Source: Granulosicoccus sp036478565
Lineage (GTDB): Bacteria > Pseudomonadota > Gammaproteobacteria > Granulosicoccales > Granulosicoccaceae
Direction of reading: 5' to 3'
Length of the DNA stretch: 64,000 nucleotides
Assembly (NCBI GenBank): GCA_965224525.1
Contig: OZ245050.1
Coordinates: 2,418,001 to 2,482,000 of the forward strand
The notes below the pieces were generated by a model, which was not told the DNA's origin, did not search any database, and was given only the letters and a program-made list of their open reading frames with translations. Positions 26,681 through 35,269 of this stretch are shown here, piece by piece. Made by a program: the position numbers and the translations under genes. The number at the start of each line of letters is the position of its first letter. The first letter of the stretch is position 1.

Positions 26681-27112
26681 CTATGAAAGTGCCTGTGGCG
26701 ATAATTCCACTTCGGGTAAATAGCGCAAGCGGTTATGAAAGATAAAAGACTGGTCTATTTCAATTTTAAACACCCAGGCAGGCAGTTTTTTATCACAGTA
26801 GAGATGGATATATTTTTGGGATTGCGACAGGTAGTGGGCGTATCCCTGTGACTCTAATGCGCTGCGACCACCGACAGATACAGGAAATTCGAGCAAGGTT
26901 TGCAGAGAAATTACTACCTGCTCCCAGCTCACCACTCCACGAGGACGACAGAAAACACCGCGCGTCGGCTGCTCTAGCCAACCAGAGGAAACATACTGGC
27001 TACGTTGGGATCGATAGTAGCCATGCCGTTCTAGCCATGACGCGTCGACAAGCAGCCCTTCGGGTAAGATTTGCTCCAATCGGTTTAATTTACTTATTTT
27101 ATGCACACCCAT
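26681..27112 (-). CDS. AbiEi antitoxin, N-terminal winged-helix part (ends at premature TAG)
   Basis: This frame encodes a winged helix-turn-helix ('MGVHKISKLNRLEQILPEGLLVDASWLERHG', 'YVSSGWLEQPTRGVFCRPRG') and part of the following domain ('VGGRSALESQGYAHYL'). I choose the ATG at 27112; a TTG at 27121 would add three residues. The frame stops at TAG (26681-26683) and would otherwise continue into the C-terminal half. In the family this part binds the operon promoter. An inverted repeat overlaps the start (see promoter entry). A real nonsense mutation, a split antitoxin or a base-call error are all possible. Confidence 0.8.
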   Translation of the reverse strand: MGVHKISKLNRLEQILPEGLLVDASWLERHGYYRSQRSQYVSSGWLEQPTRGVFCRPRGVVSWEQVVISLQTLLEFPVSVGGRSALESQGYAHYLSQSQKYIHLYCDKKLPAWVFKIEIDQSFIFHNRLRYLPEVELSPQALS

Positions 27113-27174
27113 GATGTGCAAAATATCATATTTTCAAACCATTGACAAGTTTGACAATTGTTACTTATGCACAT
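27102..27174 (-). promoter_or_regulatory. Putative autoregulated abiE promoter with TGCACA/TGTGCA repeats
   Basis: Reading the minus strand, a -35-like TTGTCA (27148-27143) lies 17 bases before a -10-like TATTTT (27125-27120). The -10 overlaps one arm (ATGTGCA, 27114-27120) of an inverted repeat whose partner TGCACAT lies at 27168-27174; a second partner, TGCACA, lies at 27102-27107 over the start codon. AbiEi proteins bind inverted repeats in their own promoter, so this fits autoregulation. Assigned by eye. Confidence 0.5.
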
Positions 27175-27221
27175 TTTAAATGGACATATACAGTATATTG
27201 TTAAACCCGCATAGACAAGTG

Positions 27222-27400
27222 TCTGTGCCAGATGCATCCCATTGAAGCTCCCTGGTCGTTCGCCTCTGTGATCAGTCCCCGCCTTACATCTCCCTCAACA
27301 AAAAGATGTAAGAATGACTGATCAAAACCAATACGCCACAACAATCCGCGTTCAAGTCGCCAAATGGAGCCAATGCCACCACAACGCGCCACTGGCACCC
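27222..27400. repeat. Long imperfect inverted repeat with a strong nested core
   Basis: The 392-base gap (27122-27513) between the AbiE genes and the GH16 gene has no convincing gene. Its core, 27270-27323, is a nested perfect inverted repeat: GATCAGTC (27270-27277) pairs with GACTGATC (27316-27323), and TTACATCT (27284-27291) pairs with AGATGTAA (27304-27311), with a 12-base loop and small internal loop. Weaker matching blocks extend it outward (GTGCCAG/CTGGCAC, CATTG/CAATG, GCTCC/GGAGC). It may be a MITE-like remnant, a structured RNA or a folded recombination site. A 64-codon frame at 27364-27558 is not recognisable. Confidence 0.6.
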
Positions 27401-27513
27401 AGAAAAGGCGTAAAGAACACGCTAAAGCTATGTTCAAGAAAGATGCGGCAGCAGCCGTTGACCACTTAAATTCTACTTCTTTCTCCAGCGCAGAGTGGGA
27501 GGACTACATAGGT

Positions 27514-30504
27514 TCAATCCCTTTCCTGGTAGACCCGGATATAGTCGATATCCATTGACGCTGGCAACCCAGCCACATCCAGCGGCGCATGGTTGAAACT
27601 GCCCTCCACCGCCAGATTGGCAATGACATACATTAGTTGGTAGGCGACGTTGTCGTTGGTATAACTGTGCGCCTCAACCCCATCAACGTACCAGACAATT
27701 TTCCCCGGCTGCCAACGAACACCATAGGTGTGGAAACCATCAGCAAAGCCTGCGGCACTGCTATTATCAAAGGTTTGGCCTTGCGTGACCTGCATTGTCC
27801 CGTTATTCAGGTGATAGGTGTGGTACAGCTTTGTCGGTTGTTCGGTCAGCGCCTCCATGATGTCGATCTCCGGCTGCTGCGCGATGTAGTAGCCGTTCAA
27901 CAACCAGAATGCTGGCCACAACCCGTCAACATCCGGGATTTTTGCACGGATTTCCGCATAACCGTTGGCAAACTTGAACGAGTCGTATGAGGTCATGATG
28001 CCAGAGGTATACGTTTGCTCTGTGTAAGCCTGATTTTGTTGGTATGTCGGGTAGGCTGTCCATGTCGGATCATTGACCCCCGGCAAAGCCGCTGGTGGCA
28101 AAGTTGAACTAGAGCCAGCGCCCGCACGCGCAGTTATCGACATGATGCCGTCAGAGAAGGAAAATGGCGAATAGCCCTTGCCGCTATCAGCTCCCAGCGA
28201 ATCCACGTAATACTGCTTTTCATCATTGATGGGCAAATACGGTCCCCACAAAAAGGCTGTGTTCCATTTGTCCGGGTCCAGTGCATTGCCATTAAATTCG
28301 TCGGCGAACATCAACTGATAGTCACTTGTCAGATCAAGCGTGTTGTCGAGGTCTTTTTTATACGCACGTATGTAATCAATTTCATAACTGGCTGGAAACA
28401 CGGTGCTGGCATCCGGTGATCCGGGCCAGTTACCACCCACGGCAAGATTTGCCAGCAAGTACATGGCCTGCCCGGAAATCTTGTAGTCAGCATCATTGAC
28501 ACGATGAACCTCCACACCATCGACATACCAAACAATGTCGCGTGGCGACCAGGCCATACCAAAGGTGTGGAATCCGGCAGTCCAGTCTGTGCCATTACTG
28601 GTAAAGCTGGGTGTACTGACGGCACGCCAATTGTTTTTTGGCTCGAAGTAATGGTAGGTGTGATAAATGGTATCAACGTCATCACCCAGAAACTCCATGA
28701 CATCAATTTCCGGCACATCTTCTACATAGTGCGATGTCAGCATCCAGAATGCGGGCCACAAACCCTTGCCTTCCGGCACTTTGGCTCTGGTCTCAACGTA
28801 ACCATGCGTCATCTTGAACGAGTCGTATGAGGTAATTATGCCTGAGAGGTAATCAACATCCTGCTCCTGATAACCCGGGTGGGATGTACCACCGCTATCG
28901 GTATAGGGACCATTAAACCGGTACTCACCGTACTGCTGCCAGACCGGATCACTCTCGGCTGGTCTCGGTGGAGGCGTCAACGTGGTGCTGGTCTCCGTGG
29001 CCGTAATTTTCAGCGACGTGCCGGTAAAGCTGAAAGGTGAGTGAGAAAAATTCTGATGCATGCCCAATGTATCGACATACAGTTGCTGCTCATTATTAAT
29101 CGGCACATACGGACCCCACAAAAGCCCGGTGTTCCACTTCGCCGGGTTCAAACTATTGCCGTTGAAGTTGTCTGAAAAAACCAGCGAATAATCCCCCAGG
29201 TTAAATGCCCCTTGTGCGGTACTGGCTTGCACAGAATCTACGAATAACCAGCCTGATGAGGCCGTTTTATACCAGAGCCGGCTGTAAATCGACGAGCCGT
29301 TAGCAGGAAGACCTTCGACGGTAACCGTGGAAGCTTTTGCCGCCAGAGACCCACTGTCGAATAGTTGTGAGCCGCCTATTGATGTACCCACGTACAGCCA
29401 CCATTTCTTAACGTCAGTTTGCCTGTTGCTCCAGGCAAATAGTTGCGATGTACTGGATAACGTTGCGTTGTTCTGCGGGGCAATCAACGCAGGTTTTTCA
29501 GCCATTTCGTTAGTGAATGAATAGTCGACTGATTTCCAGCCGGAAGCCATTCGATACCACAAACGCACATGAACGATCGTACCATTGGCGGGAAGCCCGT
29601 CTGCCGTAACAGTTAAAGTGGACGGACTGAGCGACCCAGTGTTGAACAAATTACTCGCACCGGCTGACGTACCGATCGACAACCACCAGGCCAGCGGGCT
29701 GAAGCCATTGGGTTCCCACACAAAAACAGCAGAGCTTCCCGCCAACGTTGAACCACTCACTGGAAGCGTCAATGCAGGTTCAACGCTTTGCGCGCTGAAG
29801 GTGTAATCCTGATGATGCCAGTTAGCTTGCTGCTTATACCACAACCGTATATGCACCATCGAGCCGTCAGTTGGCAAGTTGTTAACGGCCAACGATTGAA
29901 CAGAAGAAGCCAGACTACCGCTATCGTATAGCTGCTTGCCTCCGGCAGAAGTACCAGCATAAAGCCACCACTTGTCCACACTTGTCCCATTGTCGGCCCA
30001 CTGAAACAGCTGACTGTTTCCAGCCAACACTGCACCAGCCAGTGGCTGGATCAGCGCCGGTGACGGCGCTGCGTATGCGGTAAAGGTATTGTCGACAAAA
30101 TCCCAAACCGTTCCGACCTTATACCAAAGCCGTACTTGGAGAGCCGAACCATCGTCAGGCAGCCCACTAACGCTAACGGACGTGGTTGCTGCTCCGAGAG
30201 AGTGGCTGTTGTAGTACTGCAACCCACCAACCGTACTACCGACATACAACCACCAGTCAACCACATTGCTGTTATTCGCAGCCCAGGAAAATACCTGACT
30301 GGACGCCGACAGCGTACTGCCAGCTGCCGGCGTGTTGAGCGATGGTTCGGCGCTGTGAGCAAATACAGGGAAAAGAAACCCTGTCAGTAGCAGAAAAAGC
30401 TGCAGGAACACGATAGCGGAGCCGCCATTACGAGTGCTTTTGGACCGGTACATGAGACGTGGCATTATAAATGACGAGATAGGTATCCACCAATGATACC
30501 TCAT
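27514..30504 (-). CDS. Secreted double-GH16 glycosidase with four N-terminal Trp-rich modules
   Basis: The 996-residue protein has a long N-terminus with a signal sequence ('LQLFLLLTGFLFPVFAHSA', ending near residue 52). The ATG at 30504 may be upstream of the true start; ATG codons about 13 and 17 residues later are alternatives. Four modules of about 95 residues (about 52-435) precede two complete GH16 domains (about 440-715 and 722-996). Each has the EXDXXE active site: Glu599/Asp601/Glu604 and Glu879/Asp881/Glu884, plus 'GLWPAFWxL'. GH16 enzymes cut beta-1,3/1,4-glucans or galactans in the periplasm or outside. A role in trimming the locus's own polymer is inferred from position. Confidence 0.92.
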   Translation of the reverse strand: MRYHWWIPISSFIMPRLMYRSKSTRNGGSAIVFLQLFLLLTGFLFPVFAHSAEPSLNTPAAGSTLSASSQVFSWAANNSNVVDWWLYVGSTVGGLQYYNSHSLGAATTSVSVSGLPDDGSALQVRLWYKVGTVWDFVDNTFTAYAAPSPALIQPLAGAVLAGNSQLFQWADNGTSVDKWWLYAGTSAGGKQLYDSGSLASSVQSLAVNNLPTDGSMVHIRLWYKQQANWHHQDYTFSAQSVEPALTLPVSGSTLAGSSAVFVWEPNGFSPLAWWLSIGTSAGASNLFNTGSLSPSTLTVTADGLPANGTIVHVRLWYRMASGWKSVDYSFTNEMAEKPALIAPQNNATLSSTSQLFAWSNRQTDVKKWWLYVGTSIGGSQLFDSGSLAAKASTVTVEGLPANGSSIYSRLWYKTASSGWLFVDSVQASTAQGAFNLGDYSLVFSDNFNGNSLNPAKWNTGLLWGPYVPINNEQQLYVDTLGMHQNFSHSPFSFTGTSLKITATETSTTLTPPPRPAESDPVWQQYGEYRFNGPYTDSGGTSHPGYQEQDVDYLSGIITSYDSFKMTHGYVETRAKVPEGKGLWPAFWMLTSHYVEDVPEIDVMEFLGDDVDTIYHTYHYFEPKNNWRAVSTPSFTSNGTDWTAGFHTFGMAWSPRDIVWYVDGVEVHRVNDADYKISGQAMYLLANLAVGGNWPGSPDASTVFPASYEIDYIRAYKKDLDNTLDLTSDYQLMFADEFNGNALDPDKWNTAFLWGPYLPINDEKQYYVDSLGADSGKGYSPFSFSDGIMSITARAGAGSSSTLPPAALPGVNDPTWTAYPTYQQNQAYTEQTYTSGIMTSYDSFKFANGYAEIRAKIPDVDGLWPAFWLLNGYYIAQQPEIDIMEALTEQPTKLYHTYHLNNGTMQVTQGQTFDNSSAAGFADGFHTYGVRWQPGKIVWYVDGVEAHSYTNDNVAYQLMYVIANLAVEGSFNHAPLDVAGLPASMDIDYIRVYQERD
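29210..30351 (-). repeat. Four tandem WWLYVG modules in the GH16 protein
   Basis: Four modules, each with a 'P..GSTL..SSQ.F.W' opening, 'V..WWLYVGTS.GG..L.DSGSL', a 'V.GLP.DGS.V..RLWYK' strand and a closing 'W.F.D..F.A'. They match three modules in the neighbouring esterase and are distantly like the Cys-containing modules of the SGNH and beta-helix proteins, with the WWLYVG and RLWY strands in the same order. They are probably beta-sandwich carbohydrate-binding or matrix-binding domains. Confidence 0.85.
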
Positions 30505-30551
30505 AACATAGCGCCAGTATAAGAGCGACGGGTTACGCTATTGAATGTGAT

Positions 30552-33254
30552 TCAACAATCAACGACCAGGCGCGAACCACTACCAGGCAAGATCAGAACC
30601 GAGTTTGCGGTAGCCAGCCCATCTGTATCGACTGTCAGGCCGCCCTGGTCAATCAGCGTTGTGTTATCGCTCAAATCAAACACTTGCCAACCACAGGCAG
30701 TGCCAGGTGCAGGCATGAATAGCTGAGTACGGCGAGGTGTGATATCTGCCGTCTGGCTCAAACCTCCTGTGGCAGTTGAACGCAGACTGACATCATAACG
30801 AGTCGCCGTCTCTGCAATTGACGTGTCAAAAGACAGGTTGAAATCATTCGATGGAGTCGACCACTCTATCGTCTGATTATACAAATCATTACCACTTGCT
30901 CCGGGCAGTGCGGCACCGGAATCGCTGGCATTCTGAACACCAATAAAACTCATGCCTAGAGGATATCGCCACGGAAATTCATCGTTGAAACCGAAGCCAA
31001 ACATGCGTCGTAACGGGTATGCGCCCTCAAATGCCATCCAGCTATGTGTTGCATCTGCTTTCGAAACCCCTGCGAAGCCAACGTTGGCATCTGTTAGCGC
31101 CTGCCGAATCTGTGTGCCCTGAGAGTTCCAGTCGATAGTCGTATCGGCTTTTCCATGGTCAACAATCATGAAGGCTATATCTTCTCCACGACGCCGTACC
31201 AACTGCGAATTGTGATCCATCCAGTCCCACACGCCGGTTGCAGATGCACCACCTACGCCATACTGCTGTAAGTGCGATGCTCTTGGTCCTCCGTATTCGA
31301 CGAGCAAATTGGTGGCGGGGTTGCCCCAGATACTACGAAATTCATCCTGAAAGGTTGGGCTGGATCGGTAGTCGGTCATCGGTTGACTGGCGTATATACC
31401 GGATATGACGTTACCGTACCGAATACCCAGCGACAATGCGCCGGAAGCTCCCATTGAATGCCCATAGGCATAGACAAGATTGGTGTCAACACTAAAATCG
31501 GTATTAACAATTACATCATCTACCGCCCGCAATACCCGTTGCTCGGTAAAATTTACAACTGAACCCGTCGCTGGATTTAAGCCAGCATCATTAATAAAAT
31601 TATGATCCGCCGCAAAACCAAACCACCATGTGTGAATACCACCGTTCGTGCCGGAACCGGGATCATCTGGAAATACCTGAATCACATCCCACCCAAATTG
31701 CGCTTCCGGCTCCAGGCGATACCGACCATTGTAGGCATGCAAACTGACCTGTAAGGGGTACGCTCGGTTCGTGTCGTAGTTCGCTGGTAACGCTACCGAA
31801 TAGTTGTACGCATACCCCGCCAAAGTCGGGTTCCAGTTGGCATAATCCATAAATTGTGTATAAACACGCCCGCTCCCCCCATTTACAGATACTGCCAGCA
31901 CGGGTGCAGGCGAAGAAACTGCTTCGATAACAAGAGCCGAAGCCGCCAATACCGTATTTTCCTCAACCCCGTTATCGACAGCGGTTACAGCGTAATACGC
32001 GCTGCCTGCTTCGCCGGATTGAATGGTATGAACAAACAATCCGGTTGTATCTGAAAGCGGCGTCGCCAGATCTGCAATGATCAGATTGTCGGGCGTTGCA
32101 CTCGTAGGATACCGGTGCCGGGAAGTATCGGCTCCCAACGGCCCCCAACGGGACGTCAACCTGCTCGCCGCCGCCAGGTTGGCTGACGTGATTGGCTGAT
32201 TATGTCGATAAACGTGGTAGCCGGTTTGGGAGTCCGGCTCCTGCCAGGTTAGAAAGGTCTGACCAGAGCGATGCAATGCTGAAAGTTGCGGTCCAGTTGT
32301 CGTATCGGTGTGGCTGGTATTTCCAGTATCGGTATACGACCAACCAGAAGCTGTGCGATACCACAACCGGTTGTATATCTGCGAACCATCTGCAGGCAAA
32401 TTTGCAACCAGCGTCGAGGTATTGTTTCCCAGTGATCGGCTGTCATGGAGCTGATGACCTCCGGGTGATGTGCCGACATACAACCACCACTCCATAACAC
32501 TGGTATCGCGTTCACTCCACGCATACAACTGCGATGCGCTGACCAGCGTTTCACCACCGGCAGGCAATGTCAGCGAAGGCTTCAGTACGGATTCAGCCGT
32601 GAATACGTAGTCGCGATATTGCCAGGCAGAAGATTGTGATGTCCGATACCAAAGCCGAACGTATACCTCTGCCCCGTCCAGCGGTATCCCGCGTACGTCT
32701 TTGAGGTTGATCGAGGGATCAATAAATCCACTGTTGTATAATTGTCGGTTACCCGCCGTTGTTCCGACATACAACCACCAGCCGTTAACCGCGACTTGAT
32801 TATCTGTCCACTCAAAGGATTGGACTTCACCGATGAGTTGCGAACCGTGCGCTGGCGAAACCAGTGATGGCCGGGAAGTAGTATGAGCAGTGAACTGTCT
32901 GTCGATAAATTCCCAACTTGCTCCGGTATTGCTGGTTCGGTACCAAAGCCTGGAATGAATGGTTGAGCCATCGGTCGGCAAACCGTCAACCGCTATTGAT
33001 GTGATATTGGCGTCAAGCAAATGGCTGTTGTATATCTGCGTGCCCCCTGATGATGTACCCACATACAGCCACCAGCCCCGCACATCAATACTATTTTCGC
33101 TCCATGAAAAATCCTGACTTGCACCTGTCAACGTGCTTCCGGACGCTGGCATGTTTAAATTCGGTGCGGTATACTGCGCTTGCGCAAATGGTGACGTGCC
33201 GAGGCAAAATAGCAGCAAGAATAATTCGGCACAGTACAGTATCTGTCTATTCAT
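30552..33254 (-). CDS. Secreted alpha/beta-hydrolase esterase with three N-terminal Trp-rich modules
   Basis: The 900-residue protein has a signal peptide ('LFLLLFCLGTSPFAQA', ending near residue 26), three WWLYVG modules (about 27-320), an FN3-like segment ('FLTWQEPDSQTGYHVYRHN'), and an alpha/beta-hydrolase domain with the nucleophile elbow GHSMGASG, Ser600 by my count. 'DHGKADTTIDW' and 'KADATHSWMAF' could supply the acid and the His. A beta-rich domain ends it. It probably cleaves ester decorations of a polysaccharide. It lies 47 bases upstream of the GH16 gene on the same strand, so co-transcription is likely. Its exact esterase family is not certain. Confidence 0.86.
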   Translation of the reverse strand: MNRQILYCAELFLLLFCLGTSPFAQAQYTAPNLNMPASGSTLTGASQDFSWSENSIDVRGWWLYVGTSSGGTQIYNSHLLDANITSIAVDGLPTDGSTIHSRLWYRTSNTGASWEFIDRQFTAHTTSRPSLVSPAHGSQLIGEVQSFEWTDNQVAVNGWWLYVGTTAGNRQLYNSGFIDPSINLKDVRGIPLDGAEVYVRLWYRTSQSSAWQYRDYVFTAESVLKPSLTLPAGGETLVSASQLYAWSERDTSVMEWWLYVGTSPGGHQLHDSRSLGNNTSTLVANLPADGSQIYNRLWYRTASGWSYTDTGNTSHTDTTTGPQLSALHRSGQTFLTWQEPDSQTGYHVYRHNQPITSANLAAASRLTSRWGPLGADTSRHRYPTSATPDNLIIADLATPLSDTTGLFVHTIQSGEAGSAYYAVTAVDNGVEENTVLAASALVIEAVSSPAPVLAVSVNGGSGRVYTQFMDYANWNPTLAGYAYNYSVALPANYDTNRAYPLQVSLHAYNGRYRLEPEAQFGWDVIQVFPDDPGSGTNGGIHTWWFGFAADHNFINDAGLNPATGSVVNFTEQRVLRAVDDVIVNTDFSVDTNLVYAYGHSMGASGALSLGIRYGNVISGIYASQPMTDYRSSPTFQDEFRSIWGNPATNLLVEYGGPRASHLQQYGVGGASATGVWDWMDHNSQLVRRRGEDIAFMIVDHGKADTTIDWNSQGTQIRQALTDANVGFAGVSKADATHSWMAFEGAYPLRRMFGFGFNDEFPWRYPLGMSFIGVQNASDSGAALPGASGNDLYNQTIEWSTPSNDFNLSFDTSIAETATRYDVSLRSTATGGLSQTADITPRRTQLFMPAPGTACGWQVFDLSDNTTLIDQGGLTVDTDGLATANSVLILPGSGSRLVVDC
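32295..33175 (-). repeat. Three tandem WWLYVG modules in the esterase
   Basis: Three modules of about 95 residues: each has 'P..GS.L.....F.W', 'GWWLYVGTS.GG...YNS' and 'GLPTDGS.I.SRLWYRTS....W.....F'. They are nearest in sequence to the four modules of the GH16 protein. Order and spacing suggest internal tandem duplication. The same module in esterase and glycosidase implies a shared anchoring target. Confidence 0.83.
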
Positions 33255-33808
33255 TTACTTCGTTGTCTTCGCCGCTTCAAAAATTCCGCAGTTGCTCCGG
33301 ATAGCACGTAAAATAGCCCCGAACGCCAAGTCTTGATAGACTTTCCATAATATCAACACACGATAATCAGTAGCGAGAATAGGGTCACGAAAAATAGTTT
33401 AACTTGTGCAATCAATCACCCCTAAAACCACTCCGCATTGCTATTTTTTGAAAATCGCTACGTGCAGGCTCTACTTATGGCTAGCCAATTTCAGCTGAGC
33501 CTGGATCAGCCACCCTATCAGCGCTGATCCAAGAGGTCTACGGGGCATTTTCTTTGGGAAACATTAACTTTGCCTGGATCAGAGCACCAAAGAACAAAAG
33601 TGCGAAATACAATATGCTCTGCCACCTGCTGACAGGGCTATAATAGGCATTGCTGACCTGCATGCCCAAAGATGAGGCTGACTACGCGACAGGCGTAAGC
33701 TGATCTTGCGGGACTACACCAAAAGACGACTGTTTCTGCGGACCCAGATCCTGGAACACACTAATATCTACTTTCATTGCCCATTGAACGGCCGATAAGA
33801 GACGAGGA
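33255..33808. other. Divergent intergenic region with inverted repeat and short direct repeat
   Basis: This 554-base gap lies between the minus-strand esterase and the plus-strand Wzy gene. An inverted repeat TGGATCAGC/GCTGATCCA occupies 33502-33510 and 33523-33531. The string GCCTGGATCAG occurs twice (33499-33509 and 33572-33582), so a regulatory protein site is possible. A good ribosome-binding site (GAGG) precedes the Wzy ATG. No gene was found in it. Confidence 0.4.
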
Positions 33809-35269
33809 ATGTTTTCGGATTTTATTTCATCACACCCTGAACAGCAATTGATGGTTCTGTTGTCCATCACACCGCTGCTGATGCTGTTTTTGAATCAGAT
33901 GGTTAATATCCCTGGGTTGATAAAGTACCGCCTGGATCTGTTTTCGCCTCAATATTGCATCGCTGGCGCGTTGTTTATTGGCACGACAATTCGAACTTAT
34001 TATTTGCTGTACGACCCGGACGGTCACCAGAAAATGATTACCCTGGTTGGTGAAAACCTTCCAGAACAGATCATGATGATGGGGCTGATTGCGATTAATG
34101 TCGCCATCTTCATGTGGATGATAGGCTTTACCTATATTACCAAACGCCCCCTGCACCACTATCAAACAAAACGTTATTTCGACTCACGACGCTACATTCG
34201 TGTACAGCTTCTGTTTGTAAGTTTCAGCGTAATAGTGATGTTTCTATATCTGCTAAAAATCCAGTACTTTTCCAGTCTCGGAAGCTATGGCATATCCGGG
34301 AAACGCATGGTTCAGATAGGTTCGAAGTACGGCAATGTCACAACCTATGGGTATCTACGATTTGCCGGTGATTTCCTGGCGACCAGCACGATAGTGCAGG
34401 CTGTTTACTACTATCACTACAAAAGAACACAAAGAAATCTACAGGTACTGATAGGTCTGTTTATCCTCGCGACAATCATTCCCTTTGCCGCTAGCGCCCG
34501 AGGTGAAATATTGTATTTGGTAATGAGTATCCTCATTGTCCGGCATTACGCGGTACGCATGGTTACACCGAAATTCATGTTACTGCTAACAGTTGCAATG
34601 TTTATTTTACTGGGCTTTCTGGGTATTTTACGAGTGCAAGCATATAGCGGAAACAACGCCCCAGACACATCAGTACTTGATGCAACTATGCATACCCTGG
34701 TGTACAACGCACACTTTATAGGCGTTGGAAAAACCTCAGTCATTGTGTCAGAAATGCCCGATTCCGAGAACTTCCTCTACGGTAAAACATACGCAACGAC
34801 CTTGATCGCCCCGATACCACGCGTATTGTGGCCGGACAAACCCATCGTGCGTAGCGGGCGTTTTGTCGGGACATATCTATACCACAAACCAACATTCTCA
34901 GGCGTTCCACCTGGGTTTATTGGAGAGGCCTACATGAATTTTGGTTGGCCAGGGCTATTTATATTCATGCTGGTATTCGGATTTTTTTGTAAATGGATTT
35001 ATAGAAGACTGGTATTGGAAAGAAATAAGGATGATGCATTCAGGCTTGGTTTGTATGCCATTGTCTGGGTCACTATTCTGGACATAGCAACAGTCGACTT
35101 TACCGGTAACGTTATGCGCTTTACCCGATATATTGTCCCCTACATGATAATTACACATTTCGGGATGCCCTATTTAACAGCTAAAGCAACTGCGCGTAAA
35201 CCTCGTTCGAGAACATCTCTCAGCAAGGCTGAACGGTTAAGAACTATAGAAATAGATATTCATGTTTAA
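33809..35269 (+). CDS. O-antigen/exopolysaccharide polymerase (Wzy-type)
   Basis: This 486-residue protein has about eleven or twelve membrane helices. A long periplasmic loop near residues 290-380 contains 'IPRVLWPDKP', 'PGFIGEAYMNFGWPGLFIFML', a layout found in oligosaccharide-repeat-unit polymerases. It would join lipid-linked repeats in the periplasm. It starts a plus-strand operon with sulfotransferase, deacetylase, Wzx and ATP-grasp genes; the next ATG overlaps its stop by eight bases. It has the same motifs ('IPRALYPEK', 'PPGFAAEFWLNGG') as the broken polymerase at 40.0-41.5 kb, so the two are paralogues. Confidence 0.88.
   Translation: MFSDFISSHPEQQLMVLLSITPLLMLFLNQMVNIPGLIKYRLDLFSPQYCIAGALFIGTTIRTYYLLYDPDGHQKMITLVGENLPEQIMMMGLIAINVAIFMWMIGFTYITKRPLHHYQTKRYFDSRRYIRVQLLFVSFSVIVMFLYLLKIQYFSSLGSYGISGKRMVQIGSKYGNVTTYGYLRFAGDFLATSTIVQAVYYYHYKRTQRNLQVLIGLFILATIIPFAASARGEILYLVMSILIVRHYAVRMVTPKFMLLLTVAMFILLGFLGILRVQAYSGNNAPDTSVLDATMHTLVYNAHFIGVGKTSVIVSEMPDSENFLYGKTYATTLIAPIPRVLWPDKPIVRSGRFVGTYLYHKPTFSGVPPGFIGEAYMNFGWPGLFIFMLVFGFFCKWIYRRLVLERNKDDAFRLGLYAIVWVTILDIATVDFTGNVMRFTRYIVPYMIITHFGMPYLTAKATARKPRSRTSLSKAERLRTIEIDIHV

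Noticed and set aside
27200..27410. Integron attC site (palindromic structure with GTTAAAC at its left)
   Set aside because: The GTTAAAC motif is in the wrong place and no matching RYYYAAC/GTTRRRY pair bounds the palindrome; no integrase gene is present.
27364..27558. Small plus-strand frame beside the nested repeat as a gene
   Set aside because: No family likeness, no good ribosome-binding site, and it overlaps the repeat and the 3' end of the GH16 gene.
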